The notes beneath the pieces are model-generated. The model did not search any database and was not told the origin of the DNA. It was given only the letters and a program-made list of their open reading frames with translations. Of a stretch of 64,000 bases of DNA, positions 22,188-33,920 are shown in pieces. Each line of letters opens with the position of its first letter. The stretch's first letter is position 1. The DNA comes from Isoetes taiwanensis. Taxonomy: Eukaryota; Streptophyta; Lycopodiopsida; Isoetales; Isoetaceae. The stretch covers positions 11,110,716 through 11,174,715 of the forward strand of contig JAJEKV010000027.1 in assembly GCA_021234155.1 (NCBI GenBank), given 5' to 3'. The position numbers and the translations under genes are program-made.

Positions 22188-23585
22188 GTGAAGAGTCCCA
22201 GTCTTTATTTACCTTACATTTTCTTTTATCATGAGGATGTAGTAGAAGTTGTTGACTTTGTGGATGCCTTAGCCTATTTACAGGCAGATGATGAAGAGCA
22301 GAATCAACAAGATTGGCAGCTACCTATAAAGAATTTCTTGCAATTCAAGGAAATGCCTTCAGGACTGACCTCGAGCCAGCAAAGGAGATTTAAAGAAAAG
22401 TGCAGGCAATTCAAAATGATTAATGATGTTTTGTGTAAAGTCAACAGGGACGGACTATTACTGAGGTGTGTCAATGAAGAGGAATCTGCTTTGATCATTA
22501 GAGAAATGCATGAAGGAGTATGTGGAGGCCATTTTGCTGGAGATACTACTGCCAAGAAAATTCTCAGGTCAGGTTATTATTGGCCTACAATATTTAAAGA
22601 TTGTTATACTGCTATGAAATCTTGCCACAAGTGCCAGATATTTGGCAAGAGGATTCTTCTCCCAGCTGCACTAAACCCCATAATTTCTCCAGGACCTTTT
22701 CAAATATGGGGATTAGATTATATTGGCCCTATTAACCCCCCTTCTGCAGGGCAACATCAGCACATCATTGTAGCCACAGATTATTTTACCAAATGGGCAG
22801 AGGCAATTCCTTTAAGGCAAGCTAATGCCATTACAACAGCAAAGTTTTTACATGAGTATATTTGTGCACGGTTTGGTATTCCTCTACAATTACATTCTGA
22901 TAGAGGTACCCCTTTTGTGAATGAAGTTATTGCTAATTTATTGACCATTCTTAAAGTCAAACATACCAAGAGTTCCTCCTACTATCCCCAAGGTAATGGT
23001 CAAGCAGAAGCTACTAATAAAGTTTTGAAGGGCATTTTGCAGAAAACAGTGGATGATAATCAAAAGGATTAGCATGTCAAACTGGTGGATGCCCTATGGG
23101 CTTATAGAGTCACCATTAAAGCAGCAACAACTCATACCCCTTTTAACTTAGTTTATGGCATTGAAGTTGTGCTTCCAGTAGAGCTTGAGCTTCCATCTCT
23201 GAGGCTAGCTCATAACTTGTGTTTGCCTTTTGAGTATGCTTTGCAGGAAAGACTGGATACCCTTTTGCATCTAGAAGAATATAGAATGGAAGCTGAGAAT
23301 GCTAATTTGCTTAAAAAAGCCAAGGATTTGGCTGCTTTCAAAGCTGCTCATAAAATACAAGGTACTTTCAAGACTGGAGAATTGGTTCTGAAATGGAATA
23401 AATCAAGGGAAGATTCTGCTAGTAAGTTTGAAAAGCTTTGGGAGGGCCCCTATGAGGTGTTGGAACCTGCAGGCACCAATTCTTATTGGCTGAAGGAATT
23501 AACTTCAGGGATGCCACTTCCAAATCCTATCAACGGTACTGGGATCAGCATATACGTTTGTCTCTTTTTATGTTCTAGAACTTAG
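22188..23585 (+). pseudogene. Integrase of the gypsy element with an in-frame stop
   Basis: Integrase joins element cDNA to chromosomal DNA. The HHCC zinc-binding region is HEGVCGGH followed by CHKCQIFGK (about 22509-22650). The catalytic core has D in GLDYIGP (about 22710), D in HSDRGTPF (about 22897) and E in GQAEATNKV (about 22998), the DD35E triad. An in-frame TAG at 23070-23072 follows the core. The frame reopens at once with ALWAYRVTIKAATTHTPF and LVYGIEVVLPVEL, then a C-terminal GPYEVLEP segment, ending near 23585. No chromodomain is seen, consistent with a non-chromovirus lineage. Confidence 0.87.
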
Positions 23586-24084
23586 ACAAGTTAGAGTTAA
23601 AGTTAGAATAGGTTGAATAGATTGGATTAGGTTTCACTTGTCTTAAATTTAGAACTAATGCTTTCATTAAGTTTATATTTGCAGATTAGCCAGTATGAAG
23701 GATGAGCCATCAAATAGCTTCAAAACAGAGATTTTTATTAATTGCCAAGTGTCATTTGCAGGAGCACCCTTTTTCCATTTTCATTCATCTGTCTCATTGT
23801 GGTCCTGCCCTCCATTAAGCCATGCTCTTTCATTTTATCTCCCCAAATGTGCACTCTGCAAATTCAGCTTCACCATCATAGCAGAGTTGCAAGGATCAAG
23901 TTTAACTTGTTTGTATGTTTCCATGACAGGTGCATCCTTTCTCCAACTTTATTCATCTGCCATAAGTGGTCCTGCTATCCATTTAAACAACTTATTCTTG
24001 TCTCATTCCCAAAAGAAAGCACTCTGCAATTCAGCTTCACCATCATAGCAGAGTTGCAATTTTTAAGGATTAGGGAGGCACACA

Positions 24085-24461
24085 TTTTTCTTGTTTTGGC
24101 GAGATCTCAACTTTGGCATATTCACCTCACTCTCTCACACCCCATTTCCATCACTATCTTACCATATTCACACTCATTCTTACCTTTTGTTTTTACACAT
24201 TTTCTTGTTTTGGCGAGATTCTCACATTTACACACTTATTTCATCTCATACACTCCATTTCCATCACCATATTACCATATTCACAACTCATTCTCACCTT
24301 TGTCATTCACTCACATCCACTCACTACCATATTCACCACTATTTCATCAACACTTGCACTTTATACCCTCTTTCTTCCATAATTCTCACTTAGACACTTT
24401 GGGACAAAATTGAAGACCCCTTATGGCTGAGGGGACCAGCCATTTTCTTGTTTTGGCGAGA
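24085..24461 (+). repeat. Three copies of TTTTCTTGTTTTGGCGAGA in the 3' untranslated region
   Basis: Copies lie at about 24087-24105, 24200-24218 and 24443-24461. The last abuts the 3' LTR exactly, where a polypurine tract is normally expected; no purine run is present there. The surrounding DNA is pyrimidine-rich. Confidence 0.75.
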
Positions 24462-25534
24462 TGTTGCCCCCAAAGGGCAACATACTAATTGATTGGTTTA
24501 TTTGTTAAAGTTAGGAAGGCTAAGTCAAAGGAAAAATTGGTAGTCAACATTGGTATGAAGGTCAAAGGATATTTATCTTCAAGGTCAAGGAATACTTCAT
24601 TTGAGGTCAAAGCTAGTCAAAGAAGTGCTGGGTTAAAGAAGATTGGAAGATGTTTTTTGAAGATTGGAAGTTAGAGTTTGGAAGACCCCATGGTATTAGG
24701 TTCCACCCCCTAGTCATTTTTTACCCATATTCTTACCCCCCATTTTCCTAGTCATATTCCCCTTATGCTTATATTTTCCCTTGCTCACCTTTTGCCAAAT
24801 CACACCTTGTTTGCCTAATTCCTTTTCTAATGCCTTTTGCCTTCTCATTTCATACCCCTTTTTCCATTCTTATCACACCTTTATAAATACCCCTAGTCCA
24901 TTCCTTGTTTGAGATTTTATGACCATTTTGCTTTGCCCACCATTGTGCCTAAAATATTCATGTTACCTATGGAATATCCCAATGCATGGTATCTAGACCT
25001 AGCATATTCCCCAAAGAATTAGGGTTGCCATCTCCTCAAGTGATCAAGTTATCTAATTATTCTATGAGGCACCCTTTGAAACCATAGTCTAGCTTTTCAA
25101 AACTTCGAAATACGGCATATTCCAAGTATATACCCCCAAAAATACGGCCACCGTATCGTGAAATTTCAGGAAAAATATGGTTGGGGAACCCTAAATCTGT
25201 AAACTTGCTCCTAAACCATAACAACTACCTATTCTTGGATTCCCACTCATAAGCATTTCATTAAGCCTAAAATTAAGCCCTAAGATGCCGGAATCATCAA
25301 ATCCAGATCTATATACCGGGGAAACAATTACAGAAGTTTTTTGAAGGCCCAGACGCATCAAACCTCGACATTGATACATGCTGAGCATGATCTGAAGACG
25401 TTCTTGAAGTCTCTGAGTGTTCCACAGTTTAATCTGAGAAGATTGGACTGATATTATTGATTTGATACTATTATTGACCTCCTAAGCTACATTATTGATT
25501 GATCTATGTTCCTAAGATTCTTATTCACCTTGTA
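24462..25534 (+). repeat. 3' LTR of the gypsy element, first part
   Basis: Matches 16307 onward up to TTCACCTTGTA, where LINE C begins. Relative to the 5' LTR it lacks about 22 bases near 25210 and has a few substitutions. Confidence 0.92.
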
Positions 25535-25537
25535 GCT

Positions 25538-25592
25538 CGAGGAGGGCGACGAGGAGGGCGACGAGGAGGACGAGGAGGGCGACGAGGAGGAT
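25538..25592 (+). repeat. GAGGAGGGCGAC tandem repeat at the 5' end of LINE C
   Basis: About four imperfect 12-bp and 9-bp units immediately after the LINE C 5' junction. Confidence 0.8.
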
Positions 25593-26594
25593 GATTCGAC
25601 GAAAATGTCCAGCTAAGTGCATTTTTCCCGGCTCTTATGGTTCTTAATACGCTAGTTTTCTCGATCTTATACAGGATTAGAGTATGTTCATCCTTCTTAG
25701 AAAAAAAGCCAGGTAGTATACAAACGCATGATTGTTCCGTCCGAGAAAGAACAGCCACATATCTGTGTATGAACAAGGCGTAACAGTGCTACATCATGAC
25801 AGACAGAGGTGGTAGAAAAATTTTAAAACAAATTCAAGTTAGATAATGAATGAAAACAGGCAACTCAACAGGCATAATTGTAGCATAAAGGGAACATCGG
25901 GGGAGGGAGGAGCTCAAGGTTCCGGTGACGGGCGATTCAAAAATCTCAGAGCCATTGAGAAATAGGTATAGGCATAAAATAAAATAAAATAAATTAAAAA
26001 TTGTGGAAAACCAAGGAATTTGGAAATAAAGGAGATGAAACGTGGCACAATGGGGAGATAACGCCAGTCAACTGTCGAGCTGCAAAGGATAGGACACGTG
26101 GCGGAGACAGGAAAGGAAACGTGAAAAAAAAAAAAAAAAAAAAAGAGGGAGGGTAGAAATATATAAAATATAGAACGTCATAAGTTAACGAATATGACTG
26201 GACATGACGGGTAGTAGGGATCATGACAGCTACGGATAGCCATAATAGTGAGTAGCATAGAGAAAATAGGAAAGGTACACATGTCAGCTATCCGGTTAGG
26301 GATGTGTGGCGGGGATTAGCAGACGAAAACTCTTGGGACAGGATAGGACAAGACTGGCATTTAAGGCGGACGGCCGGAATTAAGTAGGCGGGAAACCAGA
26401 CAGATTTCGTAAACCCTAAATACCCTAAATCCTATATATAACAGTTATAACGAGAGAAAGAGTGATAGTGAAGGCCGCTCCTTAGAACTCAGTATCTCCC
26501 GGCCGCTTGAGCACCTATTCTTGAAGCTCTGGAAATTAGGCCGAACAAGGAAGCGCCAGCAAATCTCAGCATCCGCCCCAGCGCCGGAGCAAGT

Positions 26595-27143
26595 ATGGAC
26601 AGGGGAAAAAAGGTTCTTGTGGAGGTAGATGAAGAAAGGAAGGTCGGCAAGAAGCGCCCCAGCTCCGGCACCCCGGGCAACTTAACAGTGCCATTCAATC
26701 CCGAGCTTGAGGAGCTTAATCCCTGGTGCATTTGCTTCGACAGTTGTATGTGCCTAAGCAGAGGATTGCCATCATGCATCAGTTGCGGCCGCGTTCATTG
26801 TCTGTATTGTGACAGAATTCACCATGCGCAGTCCATGCGAGATAGCCAGTATACCCTAGGATTGTTGGAAGTGCTCGGAGTATTAGGCGACAAGAACGAC
26901 TCGGTGAGGCGCCAAGACATGGACAGAACTATGCAGTGCTTCAACAGATTACAGGTCCATGCTGCTATACAAAGGTCCTCTAGTTTTCAACACAACCTTC
27001 TGGTATGTGATTTCAGTAAGGTCTGTATTTACTGCTGTGAGAAGAACCCCGTTGATTTTCTCTGCCGGGCGTATATGGGGAGGAATCTGGAAAAAGTTAA
27101 AAAGATCGGGGAACCATCTGCGGAAAAGAAGCTAAAAAATTAG
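26595..27143 (+). CDS. Cys-rich protein of unknown function, candidate LINE C ORF1
   Basis: An intact 182-codon frame starting with ATG at 26595. I do not recognise the family. It has a basic/acidic N-terminus (residues 1-35), a dense cysteine-histidine cluster at about 48-78 (CICFDSCMCL, CISCGRVHC, CDRIHH) and a second cluster near 140-160 (CDFSKVCIYCCEK, DFLC). The spacing suggests two zinc-binding sites. The C-terminus is lysine-rich. A TATATATAAC box lies about 155 bp upstream, so the frame sits where the first ORF of a LINE belongs, and zinc-binding ORF1 proteins are known in other LINEs. It could instead be a host gene picked up by the element. No frameshift is visible, unlike the RT region. 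Confidence 0.5.
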   Translation: MDRGKKVLVEVDEERKVGKKRPSSGTPGNLTVPFNPELEELNPWCICFDSCMCLSRGLPSCISCGRVHCLYCDRIHHAQSMRDSQYTLGLLEVLGVLGDKNDSVRRQDMDRTMQCFNRLQVHAAIQRSSSFQHNLLVCDFSKVCIYCCEKNPVDFLCRAYMGRNLEKVKKIGEPSAEKKLKN

Positions 27144-28740
27144 TTTTCTACAGGAAAAGAGCATGATCAGCATGAAATCGGGGGAGGAGGCGTAAGAAGG
27201 GGGGAGGTCTAAGCAGATGCATGCCATGCCCTCTCGGGTTTATCTTTTTGTTCTACTCTTGTTCTACTCTTTTTTGTTCTACTCTTTTCTGTTCTGTGTT
27301 CAAAATAATCCTTTGATCAAACGGGTTAGGTTCAGAAACGACATTAACTTTCAGGAAGCCACTATGAATAGATAATAGGCATTAGTGTCTGACGGTAAAA
27401 GCTCAGTGCAGGTAAGTAATCCCGATCAGAAGGGAGACAAATTTTGTTTAAGCGAAAGCGATTTTGTGTAAGAATGGCTGAAAAAGCCAAGAAATGTAAC
27501 TGAGAGAAGAACTCTCCTTTTGAATGTAGAATTTTTTGCAGTAAGTATCGCCTTGTATGATATACATAGTAACGTTGCCCCAGTGTTGCTCATTCTCACC
27601 CTAAAGCAAAAAGACATGTCTGTATTTAGTAGACTAATATAATATAACCAAATCAGCGAACTAACGGTTGTAATTGGGGATATTCCCATACAACTCGGGG
27701 TGACTATATGAAACCATTGGGTGGTACGTAGTAATTTAGGAAAGGGTACCCAGGACTTAGTTAAGCTCACCAACAAGATCAAATAGGGGTGGCTGGCTTG
27801 CCGATAAACTGTAAACTATTTAGCATACGGCCACATCTCGGGAACATGCACAAAATGGACCCGCTAGTTGCCAGAATTAAACATAGGATACGGGTACAGA
27901 AAATGGCGGGTGACACAGGGGGATATAGGAAAGGATAACGAGAGGTCAGCTACGCATGTCAACATCATTCCAGCAACAAAGCACAAATTGGACGACCAGC
28001 GAGATGGCAGAAGTCGACACGCTCACGGGTAGGAACACACAACAACAAAGGAGGGACGAACAGACATCAAATATATAAGGGGTCCAGGAGTAGATGGTGC
28101 AAAGTGTGGAAGGCTAAGCTATGGGACAGAGGGACGGGTGTCCCCGCCATACGCCAGGACAGCGTGGGAAATTAGCCCGCCGCCTGGTGCCGACTACTAA
28201 GCAACAGACACCAACTTACCCAACCCTTAAAATGGAAACGAAAATGGAAGTAGAAAGACAGAGGTTGCCAAGTACGGGATAGTGGGAGGCAACTCCCCGA
28301 CCGTACACCAGGACAGTGAGGATCCAATCCTCCGGCTGGTGCACCAAAGTCACAGAAGCCCAAACGCCAAAAGGAAACGTAAGAAAATAAGGTAGCTCAT
28401 ATGATATCGGAAAATCACGGAATACAGGGAATTGAATACAAATCTAGGGGTCAGCCAACAAACGCCGAGAGTAAAGAGCGGACACAAATATTCAATAGGC
28501 GAATCGTGGATGGGATAATTTGAAATTTGAAATTCAAAAACTGGAAGGATACGGGGGGGAAGGGCCCGAACGGATACATAAGGAAACACGATATAGTAAG
28601 CCCGCTAAGAGGAAAGCACGAGAGAGCGAAATGGCGGAAGGGGAATTCGGCGGAACCACCACAACAACAGTAAGGAAGAATGGCTAGCCAAACAGAGCCG
28701 GGGCAAGGTGGAAGAACTCAAACAAGATCTGCAAGACTTC
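27144..28740. other. Decayed middle of LINE C
   Basis: I see no intact frame. An endonuclease domain is expected here but no GDFN-type motif was found. TTGTTCTACTC repeats lie near 27247-27290. A segment with CCAGGACAG and CCTGGTGC-like words is duplicated at about 28140-28190 and 28285-28345. Confidence 0.45.
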
Positions 28741-28947
28741 TGGCACGATGGATGTAAGGGCCGGAAGCCGGGTCCCGAGGATGGAAGCAGCCGAACACAT
28801 CGGGCGGCGCGGCAAATGTAACAAAGAGGCTTATAGGGAAAGTGGAAGAATCGGAAAAGGTGGTGGAAGATACAGAGGTGGAAATTCTAAGAGGATGGAA
28901 GAGGTAGAGAAAGAAAAGGCGGAAATCATACAAAGGTTGGTGATATT

Positions 28948-31256
28948 AGAAAAGCAACAAATAGATGAGAAGAGAAAGAGGAAGGAGGGCTATAGCATTT
29001 CGAAGGTCAGTATGGTTTGATGAAGGGTGCATGGAACAACGAAGGAAAGTCAAACAGCAAAAGGAACCGAGGCATACCAAGAGGAACGCAGCTAGTACGT
29101 GGAAAATTCCAAAAGAAAGAAAACCCGTGACCGAAGAACCATCAATGGGGATTGGTCAAGACCAAAAAGGAGACCTAAGGTATTCGAACAATATGAAAAG
29201 AGGCTCAAAACAAAAAAGCGGATACATCAACAAAGGGAAGGAGGGGAGAAGAACGGAAATAGAAATAGATCGACAAGATACCTAGAACGGCCAGACAAAA
29301 AGCAGAGCCGCACCAATCATGGACCCGTAAGGTAGACACAAGCCCCCTTCTCCAAGGAAGAAGTGACATGGGCACTAAACAAAATGGCAAACAATAAAGC
29401 TCCTGATCTATACGGGCTAACAAATGAGATGCCGGAAGTGCGTAGGAACGTAGATAATAGGGATTATAAATAAATATTCAATGAGGTAGTACATTCGGTC
29501 TTCCCGAAAGATGGCGCTTTAACAAGGTAATCCTGCTCCACAAAGGAGGAAACAAGGAGGAACCGAAAGCAATTACAGACTATTATGGTCAGCTTCAAGA
29601 TTCGCGAAATGGTTTGGGGAAAACGCCGGATCAAAAACCGAAAAACGGGCGCGTAAGCGGGGAAGCTCGTGAGCACAAGGCCGTGCGTGTTTTCACCGTA
29701 GTATTCGACCACGGACCATTTGGTGACCCTAAGGATAATGATAGAGCAGACAAAGGAGAATAACAGGAAGATCATATGTTGCTTCGTGGACTTTAAAAAA
29801 GCCTTCGACACAGTGCCTAGGGATAGGCTTCTACTTAGGCTGATAAGACTAAGAGCACCAGAAGGGTTAGTAGGATCAATTGCAAGGCTATACCAAAAGG
29901 TGTATGCCAAAACAGAGGGGGGAGGAGAAGCCATAGAATGTGATACAGGAGTAAAGCAAGGATGTCCACTATCACCCACACTGTTTGGGATATACATAGA
30001 TGCCCTACAGGAATTTGTCAGGGAAAGACGGGGAGACAGTGAAGCACCAATGATAGGGAAAACAAAAGTCCCAATAATGCTATATGCAGATGATCTAGGT
30101 ATGATGGCGACCAAAGCCAAAGGGATGCACAGAATGCTAGAGATACTAGAGGAATTTTGTGAGGAGACAGGACTGATAGTCAACCTGGGAAAAACAAAAA
30201 TAGTGACCTTCGGGACAAAGATAAAGCACAGGCCATTTAGATACAAGGGGGAGGAACTAGAAGAAGCCACGTGGTACGATATCCGGGATCTGACGCACGG
30301 GGGAATGGTCAAAAGGAGCGGATACCAGATTCCAAGCAGCAATAGGCAATTATTACATCATGATGAATTATTGCAACAACAACAGGATCACCAATTGGGA
30401 AATCAAAGCATACCTATTTAACACAATAGTAGCATCAACACAGTTGTACGGATGTGAGACATGGGGACCAGGCCTGTCAGAGAAGAAATGGGAAAAACAA
30501 GAAGGCATACTGAGGCAATGGCACAGACAGGAATTCCAGGTGAAAACAGGTACATCATTGGCAACAATCTTATATGAGACGGGGGAAAAGCCAATGGAAG
30601 TGAGGGCCTGGGAAAGAACAATTAGGTACCTAATAAAGGACAATAGCTATGGGAAAGAGGACAAACTGTCACCACCGGGCGATAGATGAATCAAAGAAAA
30701 GCGAGACATAACAACGGGCAAGGGATGGTTTAACGAATTGGCGAAATGGACGGCAAATATGGGGATGCAACTAAGCCAGATTATACAAGCGGACGGATGG
30801 GACGAAGAATGGACAGGCAGAGCAATGAGGAACTGGCTGGCACGGCACACAGGGCCTAAGGCAATCTGGCTATTGGAAACCTTCAATCCAGGGGGACAGA
30901 TAGGGCATATCACATACAAAAGCAGCATGTTGAATAAGAGTAACAGGGGAACGCTGGCCAGATTCAGGATGGGAAGCCATGATCTCCGAATTGAGAAAGA
31001 TAGATGGAGGAAAATAGATAGAGCAGAGCGATTATGCCGAGTATGTGACTCAGGAAAAATAGAAGACGAAAAGCACATGGTAAAGGAGTGCCCGGTTTAC
31101 ACCGACATAAGGTCCAAATTTAACAAGGTCAGGTGGGATCTCCCACTCCCAGCACTGATGGACAAAGAAGAGACACTCACAGATGTGGCGAAAGCTATAA
31201 AAGAAATGATAATAAGACACCGGGGGGTGCACAAAGAGAGAGGGCTAATAATCTGA
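28948..31256 (+). pseudogene. LINE C ORF2: linker, reverse transcriptase and terminal zinc motif
   Basis: A linker with WFDEGCMEQRRK (about 29025) corresponds to NPWFDAECK in LINE B. An RT entry segment FSKEEVTWALNKM...NNKAPD follows near 29350. The RT core in 29720-30260 has CCFVDFKKAFDTVPRD, GVKQGCPLSPTLFG and the catalytic LYADDLG. After a frame change near 30270-30360, the thumb reads YGCETWGPGLS. The last frame (30738-31256) ends with a C-x2-C-x9-H-x4-C knuckle (CRVC...H...C, about 31038-31092). The same knuckle closes LINE B. Several frame changes make it inactive. Confidence 0.82.
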
Positions 31257-31500
31257 AAAGCACGGATGAGGCGGATCAGAGAAGCCCACAAAGTACAGTT
31301 CAAAACTATTTATAACTATGCATTTGTGTATGGCCAAGAAGCCAGCTATAAGCACGATGCGGGTAATATATAAAGAACAAGAGAAGCCCGCTAGATGGCT
31401 ATATAAAACCTATGCGTCTGTTTTGCTGGCAGCACCCTATGGGAGCTCGCAGGATGCTACATAAGTCCGGGGGCCTCACGGCCTGAGGGACGTTAATGTA

Positions 31501-31540
31501 TATTCTATTCTATTCTATTCTATTCTATTCTATTCTATTC
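31501..31540 (+). repeat. (TATTC)8 tail of LINE C
   Basis: A pure pentanucleotide repeat at the exact 3' end of LINE C. A related (AATAG)n tract, read on the minus strand, ends LINE D at 59761-59783. Confidence 0.92.
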
Positions 31541-32296
31541 TATTACCTTCATATCAATGAAAATTTATTGCCAAGTATTCAAAAAGTCTACTGTCATGAT
31601 CCTTTAGTATTTTTGCATCACAAACATTTTTACAGTAAAGAATTCCCTTATTTTTTCCTGCATATGACCATCTGCACTTCATCTCCCATCTTATTTGCAC
31701 CTGTGTGCACAAAAATTTCGAAAAAATTCCATTCCAAACTCAAGTTACCATTTTTTGCATTCTGTCTGATACAAATTTAGACTGATATCCATAAAACAGT
31801 GCCAAAAAAAATAGTTTTAGTGATTCAAATCACTATTTGACAGCATGCACCTTACCTTTGAAGCCTACATAGTATCTTAGTTTTGGAATTTCCACAAATT
31901 TCATCCTACAACTCAAGTTATAAAATTCTGAGCTCTGTTTTCAGTTTTGACTGGTATTGACCAAAATTTGACCCAACTTTAGGATCGAATATCTTACAAA
32001 TTAAAACTCAGACTTGCTCAAGATCTTTACCCTTACTCGCCTACAACTTTTCTGAACAAGTCACAGTCATCTGACCTTGGAAATCAATCTGCATTTGGGA
32101 TCTGCATCGATTTGAGTAAAGGGTCCAAATTCCAGAATTGGGAAAGGTATGAAAACTCTGTAATTGAGCTTTTTCTTTGGAAAATTCTTGTGTAGATTGA
32201 TCACCTTAAGTGATCTGGAGGTTCTAACCCCAACTTGAGTGAAAACTCAAGTTGGCTTCTTGTGTTTGACTCTCTAAGCCAGGTTGAGGGTCAACA
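31541..32296 (+). repeat. 3' LTR of the gypsy element, second part
   Basis: Resumes the LTR from TATTACCTTCATATC and ends TCAACA, matching 17400-18159 with few differences. Confidence 0.92.
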
Positions 32297-32301
32297 CCTG
32301 G
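32297..32301. repeat. Target-site duplication CCTGG of the gypsy element, right copy
   Basis: Same five bases as 16302-16306; from here LINE B resumes. Confidence 0.9.
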
Positions 32302-32559
32302 TGAATGGCAAGATGAAGGTATTTGTGCCTCCACGGCCAACAGTGGCAGAAGCGGCGACCAGGGGACCAAGCACTTCTGGATCCCCCACTTCCAGAATGG
32401 CGGATCACACACAGTAGCCAGGACCAGGTACCCGGGCACCACCCACAACAGCAGAGCTGGACATGGGGCCCCAACACCTGCCAATGGCCCAACTCCTGCA
32501 GCCTCCGTGGGGACTGGGACAGGGCAGTCACCACAGACAGCATAGGAAGAGTGCCTTCG

Positions 32560-33920
32560 AATTGTGTCGTGGAACTGTAGGGATTTCCCTGGAAGCGCGG
32601 CGACGGCATTGCTGAAATTGCTGCAGGCATGGACATCATCTTCTTGCAAGAGACATGGGAATATAGTGGTCATCTGTTGCCGGACATCCCAGGATACCAT
32701 CATTTCTCACTGGCCAATGAGCGCCATGGCAAGCGAGGGTATGGAGGGGTCGCGTGCTACTTCAAAGATGCTATAGCATCCACAGTCTCGCTCCACAAGG
32801 CTGATAGACTCAACCGCTACCTGTGGATACGAGTGTTGCAGCCTCACCACCGTCCACTGTTTATCGCAGGATGTTATATACCACATGAAACTTCTAAGTT
32901 CTACAGGGTGCATCAGGCAGATACGGATGTGCTATGCCCTATAGGGAGCTGTATGATGACATAGAGCAGTACCGCCAGGAGGGTCATGTGTTTTTATTGG
33001 GAGATTTCAATGCACGTACGGCACAGTGGCAGTCGGTCACCTTTCAGGGAAATGCTGACTCCAACCCACTTTGGCTAGAAACGGAGGCATCCCAGCATAC
33101 AAGATGCTCCCAGGATACAGTCTCCGGAGCCTTTGGAAGAGAGTTGGTCCAGCTATGTCAGATCTTTGACATGGTGATCTACAATGGTATGCTCAGGTGG
33201 CCGCAATCAGGGGGCTTCACTTGCAGAAGCGACGGGGGCGATGGTGGAGCCAGTGTGGTGGACTATCTCCTAGCTCCAGTGCCAGAACTTGATATCATTC
33301 GTGATTTCGCGATAGGCACAGGAACAAGAGATGAAGAGACTTTGTTAGACCACTATCCACTTTATGTCACTTTAGATTGGAGGCACTCAGTGGCATGGCC
33401 ACAGGACAGGCACTCCCGGGGTTGGGGATACACCCCGAACTATAGGAAACAAGCAGGATATGAGGTGGAGCTTGAACGTGAGCTACAGGGGATTGATGCC
33501 CTCTATACATTGCATGATAAGTATGAATGGTTGGTGAAGGCTTTACTCGCAGCAGCCAGTAAATGCTTTGCAGCAAGAAAGCTCCCGCGCAAGGACACTG
33601 TGCAATTCCCTCAAAACCCCTGGTTTGACGCGGAATGTAAGGCTCTAAAGAGTCAGCTACGCACCATCTTATATCCACAGCTCCGGCCACAGGCCATTAG
33701 GGACTATAAGGCATTCTTGAAATCCAAAAGGCATCGCTACATTGCAGAAAATCAGCAACGCATGTTTGATCTACTGATGACTGAGCCAAAAGCCTTTTGG
33801 CATAGAGTGTTGTATAAGAGGCATCAACCACCTGGAAATGTTATTGCAGACCAGTGGAGACAGCGGTTGGAGGAGTTGTATGACCCTCCAGGAGCAATTG
33901 CTGACGTGCCCAGCTCTTAG
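32560..33920 (+). pseudogene. LINE B endonuclease domain
   Basis: LINE endonucleases nick the target DNA to prime reverse transcription. The domain starts with SWNCRDFPG (about 32565). It changes frame near 32625, continuing with MDIIFLQETWEY, YGGVACYF and YLWIRVL, and changes again near 32925. There the long 32934-33920 frame gives FLLGDFNAR (about 32995), VDYLL and a DHYPLYV segment holding the catalytic DH. A conserved NPWFDAECK linker leads toward the RT. The frame ends at 33918-33920 while coding similarity continues one frame over (LEADIHQGLRHLANGKAKD). There are therefore at least three indels. Confidence 0.85.

Larger units (their letters stand above)
25535..31540 (+). mobile_element. 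LINE C (non-LTR retrotransposon), 6.0 kb, inserted in the gypsy 3' LTR
   Basis: Both ends are fixed because the interrupted LTR is known from the other copy. The left LTR part ends CTTGTA at 25534 and LTR sequence resumes at 31541 (TATTACC), a 2-bp TA overlap at most. The element ends with eight TATTC units (31501-31540) instead of poly(A). It starts with a GAGGAGGGCGAC tandem repeat (about 25538-25590), followed by a non-coding leader with a telo-box-like AAACCCTAAA and a TATATATAAC box (26410-26445). A Cys-rich frame (26595-27143) follows, then a decayed middle and a reverse transcriptase region (29340-31256). It is an insertion younger than the gypsy element. Confidence 0.85.
16307..32296 (+). 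mobile_element. Tat-like Ty3/gypsy LTR retrotransposon, with LINE C nested in its 3' LTR
   Basis: A complete element bounded by LTRs that begin TGTTGCCCCC and end GGGTCAACA, with a 5-bp duplication CCTGG outside. Without LINE C it is about 10 kb. In order it has the 5' LTR, a tRNA-Gln-like primer site, gag with zinc knuckles, protease, an RNase H domain, reverse transcriptase, a second degenerate RNase H, integrase and the 3' LTR. The DGGS-type protease and extra RNase H point to the Tat side of plant gypsy elements. The two LTRs differ at few places (a 22-bp gap near 17055 against 25210 is the largest), so insertion is fairly recent, yet pol carries stops and frame changes. Confidence 0.9.

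Noticed and set aside
23742-24413. Long frames rich in His, Ser, Phe and Leu after the integrase
   Set aside because: They lie in pyrimidine-rich 3' UTR of the gypsy element, overlap in all three plus frames and have no domain.
28718-30342. Minus-strand frames (including one of 292 codons) inside LINE C
   Set aside because: They are antisense to the recognised reverse transcriptase motifs on the plus strand.
32224-32703. 159-codon minus-strand frame at the gypsy/LINE B junction
   Set aside because: It is antisense to LINE B ORF1 end and endonuclease start and spans a transposon boundary, so it cannot be an old gene.
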